NCBI RefSeq assembly: GCF_001429045.1
Contig: NZ_LMHY01000025.1
Coordinates: 254,040-318,039 of the forward strand
Length of the DNA stretch: 64,000 bases
Source of the DNA: Pseudomonas sp. Root71
Lineage (GTDB): Bacteria > Pseudomonadota > Gammaproteobacteria > Pseudomonadales > Pseudomonadaceae
Reading direction: 5' to 3'
Below the pieces are notes generated by a model. That model was not told the origin of the DNA. It ran no database searches and worked only from the letters and a program-made list of their open reading frames with translations. The position numbers and the translations under genes are program-made. Shown piece by piece: positions 25,945-36,902 of this stretch (positions within the stretch are counted from its first letter, which is position 1; every line of letters starts with the position of its first letter).

Positions 25945-26481
25945 TTAGAAATCCGCGTCCCAATCCACCTTCATCTCGCCCGCTGCCAGGTCGACGGCCA
26001 ACACGCATTGCTCCGTATAGGGCAACAGGCGTTCGCGATCATCCAGGCTGCCAGCGCAAGGCTTGACCACCATGACATCGTTCGAGCCGGTCTCCAGCAG
26101 GTGATCGATTTTCCCGAACAGTTGTCCGAGGGTGTCGATGACCTTGAGACCTTCCAGCTGGTACCAGTAGTACTCGCCGTCGGTGAGTTCAGGGAACAGG
26201 TTGCGCGGCACGCAGATCTCATAACCGGCCAGAAGACGAGCTTCTTCGCGATCATCAAGACCCTTGAGCTTTGCGACCAGGAACTTGTCGTTCCCGCGTC
26301 CGCTGACCAGCTCTACCTGCTTTACATTACCGTCACGCTTGAGCGTCCAGGTCTTGTATTCCAGCAGGTTTTTGATCGGATCAGTAAAGGAGTACACCTT
26401 TACTTCGCCGCGAACGCCGTGAACAGAATAAATCTTGCCGATAACGATCAAATCATCAGCAATGGCTGGCGTCGCGTTCAT
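25945..26481 (-). CDS. rimM: Ribosome maturation factor RimM
   Basis: 178 residues. Assists 30S head assembly by binding S19. The N-terminal RimM domain (IVIGKIYSVHGVRGEVKVYSFTD, cut here to the first part GKIYSVHGVRGEVKV) and C-terminal PRC-barrel (YYWYQLEGLKV) are both present. It starts 5 bases after the rpsP stop and abuts trmD, so it is translated as part of the operon. Confidence 0.96.
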   Translation of the reverse strand: MNATPAIADDLIVIGKIYSVHGVRGEVKVYSFTDPIKNLLEYKTWTLKRDGNVKQVELVSGRGNDKFLVAKLKGLDDREEARLLAGYEICVPRNLFPELTDGEYYWYQLEGLKVIDTLGQLFGKIDHLLETGSNDVMVVKPCAGSLDDRERLLPYTEQCVLAVDLAAGEMKVDWDADF

Positions 26482-26486
26482 ATTGC

Positions 26487-26738
26487 TCAGGCCGCAGCCT
26501 TAGCAGATTCCTTCAACAACTGAGCAACGCGCTCAGAAGGTTGTGCACCAACGCTCAGCCAGTAGGCTACGCGCTCTTGGTTCACGGACAGACGAACTTC
26601 CTGACCACGGGCAACAGGGTTGAAGTAGCCAACCTGTTCCTTGTGCGAACCGTCGCGCGGGTTGCGGCTGTCGGTTACGGTCAAGTGGTAAAACGGGCGC
26701 TTTTTGGAGCCGCCAAGGGCAAGACGGATTGTTAGCAT
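26487..26738 (-). CDS. rpsP: 30S ribosomal protein S16
   Basis: 83 residues with the bS16 signature LTIRLALGGSKKRPFYHLTV at the N-terminus and a DSRNPRDG motif. First gene of the operon rpsP-rimM-trmD-rplS. A good sigma-70-type promoter lies 73-100 bases upstream. Confidence 0.98.
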   Translation of the reverse strand: MLTIRLALGGSKKRPFYHLTVTDSRNPRDGSHKEQVGYFNPVARGQEVRLSVNQERVAYWLSVGAQPSERVAQLLKESAKAAA

Positions 26739-26810
26739 GTGAACATCGTTCCTGTAGTCGGTGCTGCAAATCTAAAGGCACAGCGGGCATAGGTGCCCGA
26801 AAGGCCGCAT

Positions 26811-26838
26811 ATTCTAAGGAATATCCGGACTTTTGCAA
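26811..26838 (-). promoter_or_regulatory. Sigma-70 promoter of rpsP operon
   Basis: On the minus strand TTGCAA (26833-26838), a 16-bp spacer and TAGAAT (26811-26816). The -10 element ends 73 bases before the rpsP start codon. A match by eye, but close to consensus at both hexamers. Confidence 0.65.
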
Positions 26839-26913
26839 ATGACTTTTTCCGGCGGTCTATCGGCCGCCATGCAGATTTGCTATAGAGCCGTCGTTGAAAA
26901 CGGCCGGTCAGCT

Positions 26914-26981
26914 CCCGCCAAGTGCGGGTTTGCTGGAGATCCCGCTTCCTTGCGGGTCTGCGCCGGTGCGATGACCGGCGC
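26914..26981 (-). terminator. Cluster of three hairpins downstream of ffh
   Basis: In order from the ffh stop: gcgccggt / accggcgc (8-bp stem), then two similar cccgc / gcggg stems with 6-base and 5-base loops. None has a U-tract. Together they probably halt or stabilise the ffh transcript before the rpsP promoter. Confidence 0.5.
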
Positions 26982-26988
26982 GGATTCT

Positions 26989-28365
<1,377 letters not shown>

Positions 28366-28575
28366 TGCGCGATCCTTTCAGGCCCTGTGTAGACCGGGAT
28401 AATGGCGGCCCGGACCGGACTAAACGTGTGCTCGGCGAGCCTGCGGCGTGGGCAGGTCGCGGATTATAGCGAAGACTGTGGCCGGCGGACACCTCGCTGT
28501 CAGGTTGCGCAGTCTTTCGTGCGGCGGGGGTTCTATGCCAAACTCAGCGACTTTCGGGCTTGCCTAACAGGATTT

Positions 28576-29388
28576 ATGCTCCCCTTGTCACCCAGCTTGC
28601 TAACTACCCTCGCCGCCGCCTGCTTGTATGCCGCTGCGACCATTTACCAGGGCACTCGCCTGGCGTCCGGCGCCAAGGTCAACAAACGCCTGCTGGTCAT
28701 GCTCGGCGTGCTCGCCGTATTGGCCCACAGCGTCAGCCTGCTCACCCACCTGCTGACCCCGACCGGCCTGGCCCTGGACTTCTTCAGTGCCGCCAGCCTC
28801 ATTGCCGTGGCGGTCATCGCGCTGACCCTGCTGGCCTGCTCGCGGATTCCGGTGGAGAACCTGCTGGTCCTGCTGCTCCCGCTTGGAGCCCTGACCGTGA
28901 TGCTGGCGCATTTTGCCCCTGCCGGCACGGTACAGGTCATCGATGAGGAGCCGGGCATCCTCGCCCACATCCTGCTTTCGATCCTGGCCTACGGCATGTT
29001 CACCATCGCGGTGTTCCAGTCCTTGCTGCTGCTGATCCAGGACCACCAGCTCAAGCACAAGCACCCCTCCGGGCTGATCAAGAACTTCCCGCCGCTGCAA
29101 ACCATGGAAAGCCTGCTGTTCGGCTTCCTCTGGGCCGGCTGGACGCTGTTGTCGCTGTCGCTGATTTCCGGATGGTTGTTCGTCGAGAATCTGTTCGCCC
29201 AGCATCTGGTGCACAAAACCCTGCTGGCCTGCCTGGCCTGGATCGTTTTCAGCGTACTGCTGTGGGGACGCAATCGCCTCGGCTGGCGCGGGCACAAAGC
29301 CATTCGCTGGACCCTGGCCGGTTTTTGCCTGCTGATGCTGGCGTATTTCGGCAGCAAGCTGGTTCGTGAATACATCCTGCATATCTGA
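28576..29388 (+). CDS. ypjD: Cytochrome c assembly-type membrane protein, YpjD/CcsA-like
   Basis: 270 residues with about eight membrane helices. FGFLWAGWTLLSLSLISGW near residue 180-198 corresponds to the Trp-rich segment of the CcsA/HemX family. Start at ATG 28576 (MLPLSPSLL), since the frame upstream to 28402 is in the ffh leader. The role is unclear; in enterobacteria YpjD sits next to corC and ffh, the same context as here. It is 12 bases ahead of corC-like and probably cotranscribed. Confidence 0.85.
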   Translation: MLPLSPSLLTTLAAACLYAAATIYQGTRLASGAKVNKRLLVMLGVLAVLAHSVSLLTHLLTPTGLALDFFSAASLIAVAVIALTLLACSRIPVENLLVLLLPLGALTVMLAHFAPAGTVQVIDEEPGILAHILLSILAYGMFTIAVFQSLLLLIQDHQLKHKHPSGLIKNFPPLQTMESLLFGFLWAGWTLLSLSLISGWLFVENLFAQHLVHKTLLACLAWIVFSVLLWGRNRLGWRGHKAIRWTLAGFCLLMLAYFGSKLVREYILHI

Positions 29389-29400
29389 CGGGCGGCATTA

Positions 29401-30633
29401 ATGGACGACTTGCCCATAGGGCCGATGCTCGCGGTAGTGACCCTGCTGGTTTTATGGTCGGGGCTGTTTACCGCCATCGAAGCGGCGCATCAGCATTTGC
29501 TGGCCCAGCGCACCGCAACGCGCTCCAGCGACAAACCGGTGGCGAAACTCAACTTCCCCCTGGCCAGCCTGATTTTTTGCAACACCCTGTGCCGCGCACT
29601 CGTGGTGGTCATCAGCACCTTGCTGGCCATTTTCACTTGGGCGGAGAACGGTCCGTGGGTCGCCTGCCTCGGGGCGGGCACCATGTTGCTGGTGTTTTCC
29701 GACTACTTGCCACGCGCCCTGGCCGCTCGCTATCCGGATGCGATCCTGGCCCAGGGCAACAACCTGCTGCGGCTACCGCTGAAAATCATCTATCCCGCGG
29801 CATGGCTGCTCAATAGCATCAGCCATTTGCTGACGCGGCCATTCGCCCGTAAAGCCAAAGTGGTGCAACAGAGTGAGGACGAAACGCTGACGGAACGGCA
29901 TGCGCCCTCCGAAACCGTCAGCCGCCCTCACCCGCTGCCAGGCATCCACGCGCTGGACAACATCACCGTCAATGACATCCTGGTACCGCGCAGTGACGTG
30001 GACGGCATCAATCTCGATGACTCCATCGAAGAAATCATCGAACAGTTGCGCCACAACAGGCGTACTCGCCTGCCGGTGTTCCACAGCGATATCAACCAGG
30101 TCGAAGCCGTCCTCAACACCCGGCACATCCTTCACTTGCTGCCCGATGCCAGCCTGACCAGGGAAGCGTTGCTGGCGGCCAGCCACGAACCGTACTTCGT
30201 GCCGGAAAGCACCCCGCTGCAGCTGCAACTGCTCAACTTCCACAAGCAGCAGCGGCGCCTGGGCATGGTGGTCGACGAATACGGCGAAGTGCTGGGCATC
30301 GTCACCCTGGAAGACATTCTCGAAGAAATCGTCGGCGAGTTCGAAAGCCAGCAGAGCCTGGACAATCCGCACATTCATCCGCAAGCCGACGGACGCCTGG
30401 TGATCGACGGTGCCGCGTCCATTCGCGAACTGAACAAGAGCCTCGGCTGGCACCTGCCCAGCGATGGCCCGAAAACCCTGAATGGCCTGGTTACCGAGGC
30501 CCTGGAAACCATTCCCGAAAGCGCGGTGTGCCTGAAGATCGGCCGGTATCGCCTGGAAATTCTCGAGACCGAAGACAACCGGGTCACGCGGGTGCTGATC
30601 TGGCAGACCAGCTCGATGCCGGTTGTTATCTAA
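29401..30633 (+). CDS. CNNM/CorC family transporter with CBS pair
   Basis: 410 residues. An N-terminal DUF21 membrane domain (hydrophobic segments within about residues 8-145), two CBS domains (from VNDILVPRSDVDGI near 193 to VTLEDILEEIVGE near 301-314) and a C-terminal CorC_HlyC domain. Such proteins act in Mg2+ or Co2+ efflux. It differs from the soluble CorC of E. coli in keeping the membrane domain. It lies directly after ypjD. Confidence 0.9.
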   Translation: MDDLPIGPMLAVVTLLVLWSGLFTAIEAAHQHLLAQRTATRSSDKPVAKLNFPLASLIFCNTLCRALVVVISTLLAIFTWAENGPWVACLGAGTMLLVFSDYLPRALAARYPDAILAQGNNLLRLPLKIIYPAAWLLNSISHLLTRPFARKAKVVQQSEDETLTERHAPSETVSRPHPLPGIHALDNITVNDILVPRSDVDGINLDDSIEEIIEQLRHNRRTRLPVFHSDINQVEAVLNTRHILHLLPDASLTREALLAASHEPYFVPESTPLQLQLLNFHKQQRRLGMVVDEYGEVLGIVTLEDILEEIVGEFESQQSLDNPHIHPQADGRLVIDGAASIRELNKSLGWHLPSDGPKTLNGLVTEALETIPESAVCLKIGRYRLEILETEDNRVTRVLIWQTSSMPVVI

Positions 30634-30895
30634 CTGCCAGGCAAATCTTTCGTGGCCACTCAAGCCACTTGTTCGATCGTTAGCCACCTTTCTATAATCG
30701 AAGCGCTTACCCAAGCCTCGCCGGCCCCCGTGCTTACCCCGCACTTCGCAGCTTCCGGCCCGTCCATCAGCAAAGCCCGCAACAGACCGCCGACTGTTCC
30801 TACCTTGAACAGCGACCGTGCCTCCACCCACATCCCTGGGTTCTCGACCATAATAATTCGCTCCACTGGAGCACATGACAGTCAGGGATAACCGC

Positions 30896-32212
30896 ATGAC
30901 GACCAGCACGACTTACAGCGACTCCACACCTGCACAACCGACGAACTCCGCCACCCGCGTGGCCACCGCGAGCTTCATCGGTACCGCCATCGAGTTCTAC
31001 GACTTCTACGTCTATGCCACCGCCGCCGCGCTGGTGATCGGCCCGGTGTTCTTTCCGCAGACATCCGGCACCGCCCAGATGCTTTCGGCGTTTCTCACGT
31101 TCGGCATCGCCTTCCTTGCGCGCCCCTTGGGTTCTGCCCTGTTCGGCCACTTCGGCGACCGTATCGGCCGCAAGTCGACCCTGGTCGCCTCGCTGCTGCT
31201 GATGGGCGTGTGCACCACGTTGATCGGCGTGCTGCCGGGATACGACAGCATTGGCGCCTGGGCACCGATCCTGCTTTGCGTCCTGCGCTTCGGCCAAGGC
31301 CTTGGGTTGGGCGGTGAATGGGGTGGCGCGGCATTGCTGGCCACGGAGAATGCGCCGAAAGGCAAGCGCGCGTGGTTCGGCATGTTCCCGCAACTGGGTC
31401 CATCCATCGGCTTTCTGGCGGCCAACGGCCTGTTCCTGACCTTGGCCGTGGTGCTGGACGATGAACAGTTCCGCTCATGGGGCTGGCGTATTCCCTTCCT
31501 GCTCAGCGCCGCACTGGTGATGGTCGGCCTGTATGTGCGCCTCAAGCTGCATGAGACCCCGGTATTCGCCAACGCCGTGGCACGCCAGGAACGAGTGAAG
31601 ATCCCGCTGTTCGAGCTGTTCGGCCAATACTGGATGCCCGTATTGCTGGGTGCCGGCGCGATGGTGGTGTGCTATGCGCTGTTTTACATCTCCACCGTGT
31701 TTTCCCTGAGTTACGGCGTGGCAACGCTCGGCTACAGCCGCGAAACCTTCCTCGGCCTGCTGTGCTTCGCGGTGCTGTTCATGGCTGCCGCCACCCCGCT
31801 GTCGGCCTGGGCCAGCGACCGTTACGGGCGCAAACCGGTGCTGATCATCGGCGGAGTGCTGGCGATCCTGTCCGGCTTCCTCATGGAGCCGCTGCTGACC
31901 CAAGGCTCGACCTGGGGTGTGGCGCTGTTCCTGTGCATCGAACTGTTTCTGATGGGCGTGACGTTTGCACCGATGGGTGCGCTGCTGCCGGAGCTGTTCC
32001 CCACCCACGTGCGCTACACCGGCGCCTCAGCGGCCTACAACCTGGGCGGTATCGTCGGCGCGTCCGCAGCACCGTTCTTCGCCCAGAAACTGGTGGCGAT
32101 GGGCGGGTTGAGTTACGTCGGCGGTTACGTGTCCGGGGCGGCGGTGCTGAGTTTGATTGCAGTGCTGTGCCTGAAGGAAACGCGGCATAACGATTTGAAT
32201 CGCATCGACTGA
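30896..32212 (+). CDS. MFS transporter, metabolite:H+ symporter (MHS) family
   Basis: 438 residues from MTTSTTYSDS (30896); a frame seven codons longer exists. Twelve membrane spans of the ProP/KgtP/ShiA type: TAIEFYDFYVYATAAAL in helix 1, the loop-2 motif GHFGDRIGRKSTL near 95, GLGLGGEWGGAAL in helix 4 and a SDRYGRKPVL repeat near 308. The substrate (an organic acid, betaine or aromatic acid) is not predictable. It is monocistronic and a REPIN follows. Confidence 0.9.
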   Translation: MTTSTTYSDSTPAQPTNSATRVATASFIGTAIEFYDFYVYATAAALVIGPVFFPQTSGTAQMLSAFLTFGIAFLARPLGSALFGHFGDRIGRKSTLVASLLLMGVCTTLIGVLPGYDSIGAWAPILLCVLRFGQGLGLGGEWGGAALLATENAPKGKRAWFGMFPQLGPSIGFLAANGLFLTLAVVLDDEQFRSWGWRIPFLLSAALVMVGLYVRLKLHETPVFANAVARQERVKIPLFELFGQYWMPVLLGAGAMVVCYALFYISTVFSLSYGVATLGYSRETFLGLLCFAVLFMAAATPLSAWASDRYGRKPVLIIGGVLAILSGFLMEPLLTQGSTWGVALFLCIELFLMGVTFAPMGALLPELFPTHVRYTGASAAYNLGGIVGASAAPFFAQKLVAMGGLSYVGGYVSGAAVLSLIAVLCLKETRHNDLNRID

Positions 32213-32218
32213 TAGACC

Positions 32219-32314
32219 GCCATCGCGGGCAAGCCACGCTCCCACAGGGTTACTGTCGTACTACATTTTTGTGATCGACACCGACACTGTGGGAGCGTGG
32301 CTTGCCCGCGATGG
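32219..32314. repeat. REP inverted pair, GTGGGAGC family
   Basis: gccatcgcgggcaagccacg... and its inverted partner ...cgtggcttgcccgcgatggc flank about 45 bases, 7 bases after the MHS transporter stop. The units carry cacg/cgtg in place of cgct, a small subfamily difference. Confidence 0.9.
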
Positions 32315-32448
32315 CGTCATTGCAGACACCCCGCCCGAAAAACCACAACTTTCCCCCACCCATTGTCACCTCGCTCTACGCGCATTGGCTCATCCCCGCT
32401 ATACTTCCCGGCTTTTCCTGAATAAATGCCAATAGGGTCCCGCCGCGC

Positions 32449-35295
32449 ATGGATAAGACCTACCAGCCGCACGCCATTGAAACTTCCTGGTACAACACCT
32501 GGGAGTCAGAGAATTACTTCGCCCCGCAAGGCGCGGGCGAGTCCTACACCATCATGATCCCGCCGCCGAACGTCACCGGCAGCCTGCACATGGGTCACGG
32601 CTTCAACAACGCGATCATGGACGCCCTGATCCGTTTCCGCCGCATGCAGGGTCGCAACACCCTGTGGCAGCCGGGTACCGACCACGCCGGTATCGCCACG
32701 CAGATGCTGGTAGAGCGTCAGCTCGAAGCCAAGGGCCAGAGCCGCCACGACCTGGGCCGCGAGAAATTCCTCGAGAAAGTCTGGGAGTGGAAGGATGAGT
32801 CCGGTGGCAACATCAGCCGTCAGATCCGTCGCCTCGGTTCGTCCGTAGATTGGAGCCGCGAGCGCTTCACCATGGACGACGGCCTCTCGGAAGCCGTTAA
32901 AGAAGCTTTCGTACGCCTGCACGAAGACGGCCTGATCTACCGCGGCAAGCGCCTGGTCAACTGGGACACCAAGCTGCACACGGCGATTTCCGACCTCGAA
33001 GTGGAGAACCACGACGAGAAAGGTTTCCTGTGGAACCTGAAATACCCACTGGCTGACGGCGCCAAGACCGCTGAAGGCAACGATTTCCTGATCGTCGCGA
33101 CCACTCGCCCGGAAACCATGCTCGGCGACTCCGCCGTGGCCGTTAACCCGAACGATGAACGCTACAAAGCCCTGATCGGCAAATTTGTCGAGCTGCCACT
33201 GGTTGGCCGCCGCATCCCGATCATCGCCGACGATTACTGCGACCCTGAATTCGGCACCGGTTGCGTGAAAATCACCCCGGCCCACGACTTCAACGACTAC
33301 GAAGTCGGCAAGCGTCACAACCTGCCGCTGCTGAACATCTTCGACAAGAACGCCGCCGTTCTTCCAGCGTGCCAGGTGTTCAATCTCGACGGCACGCTGA
33401 ACGAAACCATCGACGGCAAGATCCCGGCCGAATACGCCGGTCTCGACCGCTTCGAAGCGCGCAAGCAGATCGTGGCCGCGTTCGACGCTGCCGGCCTGCT
33501 GGTCAGCGTTGACGATCACGCCCTGAAAGTACCGAAAGGCGACCGCTCCGGCACCGTCATCGAGCCTTGGCTGACCGACCAGTGGTACGTGTCCACCAAG
33601 CCTTTGGCCGAGCCTGCGATTGCCGCCGTTGAAGACGGCCGTATCCAGTTCGTGCCGAAACAGTACGAAAACATGTACTTCTCGTGGATGCGCGACATCC
33701 AGGACTGGTGCATCAGCCGTCAGCTGTGGTGGGGCCACCGGATTCCGGCCTGGTACGACGAGTCGGGCAAGGTCTACGTCGGTCGCGACGAAGCCGAAGT
33801 GCGGGCCAAGCACAACCTCGGCCCAGACGTTGCGCTGCAACAGGACAACGACGTTCTCGACACCTGGTTCAGCTCGGGCCTGTGGACGTTCTCCACCCTC
33901 GGCTGGCCGGAAAAAACCGAGTTCCTGAAAAAATTCCACTCCACCGACGTCCTGGTGACTGGCTTCGACATCATTTTCTTCTGGGTTGCCCGGATGATCA
34001 TGCTCACCATGCATTTGGTGAAAAACGAAGACGGCACGCCGCAGGTTCCGTTCAAGACCGTGTACGTGCACGGCCTGGTGCGTGACGGCCAGGGCCAGAA
34101 GATGTCCAAGTCCAAGGGCAACGTCCTGGACCCGCTGGACATCATCGACGGCATCGAGCTCGAAGCCCTGGTGCAGAAACGCACCTCCGGCATGATGCAG
34201 CCGAAACTGGCGAAGAAGATCGAGAAGCAGACCCGCGACGAGTTCGCCGAAGGCATCGCCAGCTACGGCACCGACGCCCTGCGCTTCACCTTCTGCTCGC
34301 TGGCGTCCACCGGTCGCGACATCAAGTTCGACATGGGCCGCGTCGAAGGCTATCGCAACTTCTGCAACAAGATCTGGAACGCGGCGCGCTACGTGCTGGA
34401 CAAGGGCGAAGACTGCGGCCAGAACGGCGAAGCCTATGAACTGTCCCTGGCTGACCGCTGGATCATTTCGCAGCTGCAACGCACCGAAGCCGAAGTGACC
34501 CGTCAACTCGACCAGTTCCGTTTCGACCTGGCCGCACAAGCCTTGTACGAGTTCATCTGGAACCAGTATTGCGACTGGTACCTGGAACTGTCCAAGCCTG
34601 TGCTGTGGGACGAAAACGCCCCCGTCGAACGCCAGCGCGGCACCCGTCGCACCCTGGTTCGCGTACTGGAAGTGGCGTTGCGCCTGGCGCACCCGTTCAT
34701 GCCGTTCATCACCGAAGAAATCTGGCAGCGCATCGCGCCGCTGGCTGGCATCGATGGCAAGACGATCATGCTGCAACCTTGGCCAGTGGCCAATGAAACC
34801 CGCATCGATCAAGCCGCCGAAGACGACATCGAATGGCTCAAAGGCCTGATGCTCGGCACCCGCAACATCCGTGGCGAAATGAACATCGGCCCAGGCAAGC
34901 CGCTGCCGCTGTTCCTGAAGAACGTCAGCGCCGAAGACCAGCGTCGCCTGACCGAGAACGAAGCCCTGCTGAAGAAGCTGGCGCGCCTCGAATCGATCAC
35001 CGTGCTGGCTGCTGGCGAAGAAGCACCGCTGTCCGCCACTGCGCTGGTCGGCGAGATGGAAGTGCTGGTGCCAATGGCCGGCCTGATCGACAAAGGTGCG
35101 GAACTGGCGCGTCTGGACAAGGAAATCCAGCGTCTGCAAGGTGAAGTGCAACGAGTCGGCGGCAAGCTGTCCAACGCCGGTTTCGTTGACAAGGCACCAG
35201 CCGAAGTCATCGAGAAAGAACGCGCCAAACTGGCCGAGGCCGAACAGGCCCTGGGCAAGCTGGCCGAGCAACATGCGCGGATTGCCAGTTTGTAA
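32449..35295 (+). CDS. valS: Valyl-tRNA synthetase
   Basis: 948 residues, class I. The HIGH motif is HMGH in VTGSLHMGHGFNN (about residues 42-54) and KMSKS lies in GQKMSKSKGNVLDPLD near 551. The inserted editing domain, anticodon-binding domain and C-terminal coiled coil (last ~65 residues, heptad-like, ending EQHARIASL) are all present. A good terminator follows. The 931-residue frame on the opposite strand is a codon-bias shadow. Confidence 0.98.
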   Translation: MDKTYQPHAIETSWYNTWESENYFAPQGAGESYTIMIPPPNVTGSLHMGHGFNNAIMDALIRFRRMQGRNTLWQPGTDHAGIATQMLVERQLEAKGQSRHDLGREKFLEKVWEWKDESGGNISRQIRRLGSSVDWSRERFTMDDGLSEAVKEAFVRLHEDGLIYRGKRLVNWDTKLHTAISDLEVENHDEKGFLWNLKYPLADGAKTAEGNDFLIVATTRPETMLGDSAVAVNPNDERYKALIGKFVELPLVGRRIPIIADDYCDPEFGTGCVKITPAHDFNDYEVGKRHNLPLLNIFDKNAAVLPACQVFNLDGTLNETIDGKIPAEYAGLDRFEARKQIVAAFDAAGLLVSVDDHALKVPKGDRSGTVIEPWLTDQWYVSTKPLAEPAIAAVEDGRIQFVPKQYENMYFSWMRDIQDWCISRQLWWGHRIPAWYDESGKVYVGRDEAEVRAKHNLGPDVALQQDNDVLDTWFSSGLWTFSTLGWPEKTEFLKKFHSTDVLVTGFDIIFFWVARMIMLTMHLVKNEDGTPQVPFKTVYVHGLVRDGQGQKMSKSKGNVLDPLDIIDGIELEALVQKRTSGMMQPKLAKKIEKQTRDEFAEGIASYGTDALRFTFCSLASTGRDIKFDMGRVEGYRNFCNKIWNAARYVLDKGEDCGQNGEAYELSLADRWIISQLQRTEAEVTRQLDQFRFDLAAQALYEFIWNQYCDWYLELSKPVLWDENAPVERQRGTRRTLVRVLEVALRLAHPFMPFITEEIWQRIAPLAGIDGKTIMLQPWPVANETRIDQAAEDDIEWLKGLMLGTRNIRGEMNIGPGKPLPLFLKNVSAEDQRRLTENEALLKKLARLESITVLAAGEEAPLSATALVGEMEVLVPMAGLIDKGAELARLDKEIQRLQGEVQRVGGKLSNAGFVDKAPAEVIEKERAKLAEAEQALGKLAEQHARIASL

Positions 35296-35310
35296 CGGCA
35301 AGTCGCAATG

Positions 35311-35342
35311 AAGAAGGGAGACCCAAGTGGTCTCCCTTTTTT
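35311..35342 (+). terminator. Terminator after valS
   Basis: 8-bp stem gggagacc / ggtctccc with a 5-base loop and six T's, 20 bases after the valS stop. Confidence 0.95.
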
Positions 35343-35366
35343 ATCCAAAAACACAACAAATCCCCT

Positions 35367-35447
35367 GTAGGAGCTGCCGCAGGCTGCGATCTTTTGACTT
35401 TGCTTAAAAAACAGGATCAAAAGATCGCAGCCTGCGGCAGCTCCTAC
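35367..35447. repeat. REP inverted pair, GTAGGAGCTGCC family
   Basis: Perfect inverted copies of gtaggagctgccgcaggctg-cgatctttt around about 22 bases, between the valS terminator and rlmF. Confidence 0.9.
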
Positions 35448-35519
35448 GGGTTCGGCGCATTCGCCATCAATGTGGGACAATGCCCGCCACTTTTAGCCAT
35501 ACCCGAATCGACCACCGCC

Positions 35520-36548
35520 ATGACCGCCCCCCGCTCCCCCAAGCCTGCGCGAAAAAAGCCTGCCCCAAAGACCCCGGCCACGGCCGTCGCCCCGAAGGAA
35601 AAGGCCAGTCTGCACCCGCGCAATCGCCATCAGGGCCGCTACGACTTTCCGACGCTGATCAAAAGCGCCCCGGAACTGAAGAAATTCGTGATCATCAATC
35701 CGTACGGCAAGGAAAGCATCGACTTCGCCAGCCCGGAAGCCGTGCGGGTGTTCAACCGGGCGCTGCTCAAGTCGTTCTATGGCATCGCTCACTGGGACAT
35801 TCCGGCCGACTACCTGTGCCCACCGGTGCCAGGCCGTGCCGACTACGTGCACTTCCTCGCCGACCTGCTGGCCAGTGGCAATGACGGTGTGATCCCCCGT
35901 GGCGCCGCCGTGAAGGTGCTGGATATCGGCATGGGCGCAAACTGCGTGTATCCGCTGATCGGTTACAGCGACTATCGCTGGCAGTTCCTCGGTTCCGATA
36001 TCGATGCGACCGCCATCGCCGCGGCGAAGGCCATCGTTCAATCCAATGGCCTGAACAAAGCGATCCAGGTACGCCAGCAGAGCAACCCCAAGCAGATCCT
36101 CACAGGCTTGCTGGAGAGCACAGAGCGCTTCGACCTGACCATGTGCAACCCGCCATTCCACGCCTCGCTGGACGAGGCCACGCGGGGCAGTACGCGCAAA
36201 TGGCGCGCCCTGGGCAAAGCCGATCCGAAACGCAAGCTGCCGGTGTTGAACTTTGGCGGCCAGTCGGCCGAGTTGTGGTGCGAAGGCGGAGAAGTACGCT
36301 TCGTGACCCAACTGGTCAGCGAAAGCGTGCAGGTAGCCCAGCAGGTGTTGTGGTTCAGTACATTGGTGTCAAAGGCGTCCAACCTGCCGGCGATCCAGAC
36401 CGCCCTGAAAAAGGCCGGTGCCCTGGAAAGCCAGGTAGTGGAAATGTCCCAGGGGCAGAAGCAGAGCCGCTTCGTCGCCTGGACCTTCCAGACCAAAGCG
36501 CAGCAACAGGCCTGGCGCCAGGCACGATGGAGCAACGCTCAAGCGTAG
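35520..36548 (+). CDS. rlmF: 23S rRNA (adenine-1618-N6)-methyltransferase
   Basis: 342 residues from MTAPRSPKPARKK (35520); the frame extends upstream through the REPIN and is not coding there. A basic, Pro/Ala-rich N-terminal tail of about 40 residues precedes the methyltransferase domain with AVKVLDIGMGANCVYPL (SAM motif I, near residue 130) and catalytic CNPPFHAS near 208. It methylates A1618 of 23S rRNA late in 50S assembly. It is convergent with hupN across a terminator. Confidence 0.93.
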   Translation: MTAPRSPKPARKKPAPKTPATAVAPKEKASLHPRNRHQGRYDFPTLIKSAPELKKFVIINPYGKESIDFASPEAVRVFNRALLKSFYGIAHWDIPADYLCPPVPGRADYVHFLADLLASGNDGVIPRGAAVKVLDIGMGANCVYPLIGYSDYRWQFLGSDIDATAIAAAKAIVQSNGLNKAIQVRQQSNPKQILTGLLESTERFDLTMCNPPFHASLDEATRGSTRKWRALGKADPKRKLPVLNFGGQSAELWCEGGEVRFVTQLVSESVQVAQQVLWFSTLVSKASNLPAIQTALKKAGALESQVVEMSQGQKQSRFVAWTFQTKAQQQAWRQARWSNAQA

Positions 36549-36569
36549 TGAGCGCTTTATCGCGCCCAC

Positions 36570-36609
36570 AAAAAAACCGTGCCCGGATCGCTCCGGTGCA
36601 CGGTTTTTT
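36570..36609. terminator. Bidirectional terminator between rlmF and hupN
   Basis: Two-part stem (ccgtgc / gcacgg, then ccgga / tccgg) with six A's before and six T's after. It serves both convergent genes. Confidence 0.92.
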
Positions 36610-36620
36610 CTTAACAAGTC

Positions 36621-36902
36621 TTACTTGTTAACAGCGTCGGTCAGGCCTTTGGCCACAACCAGCTTGATCACTTTCTTGGCAGCGATTTCGATGGCAGCGC
36701 CAGTCGAAGGGTTACGGCCAGTACGGGCAGGGCGCTCAGTCACTTTCAGTTTGCCGATACCTGGCAGAGTGATTTCGCCGCCGTTTTCCAGCTGATCGGC
36801 AACGATTTGGCCCAGTTGGTCCAGAGCGTTACGCGCGGTGGTTTTCGGCGCGTCGATAGCTTCAGCGATGTCGGCGATCAGTTGGTCTTTAGTAAGAGCC
36901 AT
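36621..36902 (-). CDS. hupN: HU-family DNA-binding protein
   Basis: 93 residues, HU/IHF fold. ALTKDQLIADIAEAIDAPK begins the helical dimer body and GRNPSTGAAIEIAAKK is the DNA-intercalating beta arm (RNPxTG signature). The position beside ndpA and near valS matches my memory of hupN in P. putida KT2440, so I use that symbol; assignment to HupA or HupN rests on context. Upstream dyads (36934-36948 and 36994-37015) may control it. Confidence 0.9.
   Translation of the reverse strand: MALTKDQLIADIAEAIDAPKTTARNALDQLGQIVADQLENGGEITLPGIGKLKVTERPARTGRNPSTGAAIEIAAKKVIKLVVAKGLTDAVNK

Noticed and set aside
32506..35301. 931-codon open frame on the minus strand, fully antisense to valS
   Set aside because: Low-complexity Gln/Val/Ala/His-rich translation with no domain, caused by GC-rich codon bias on the reverse strand of a conserved gene.
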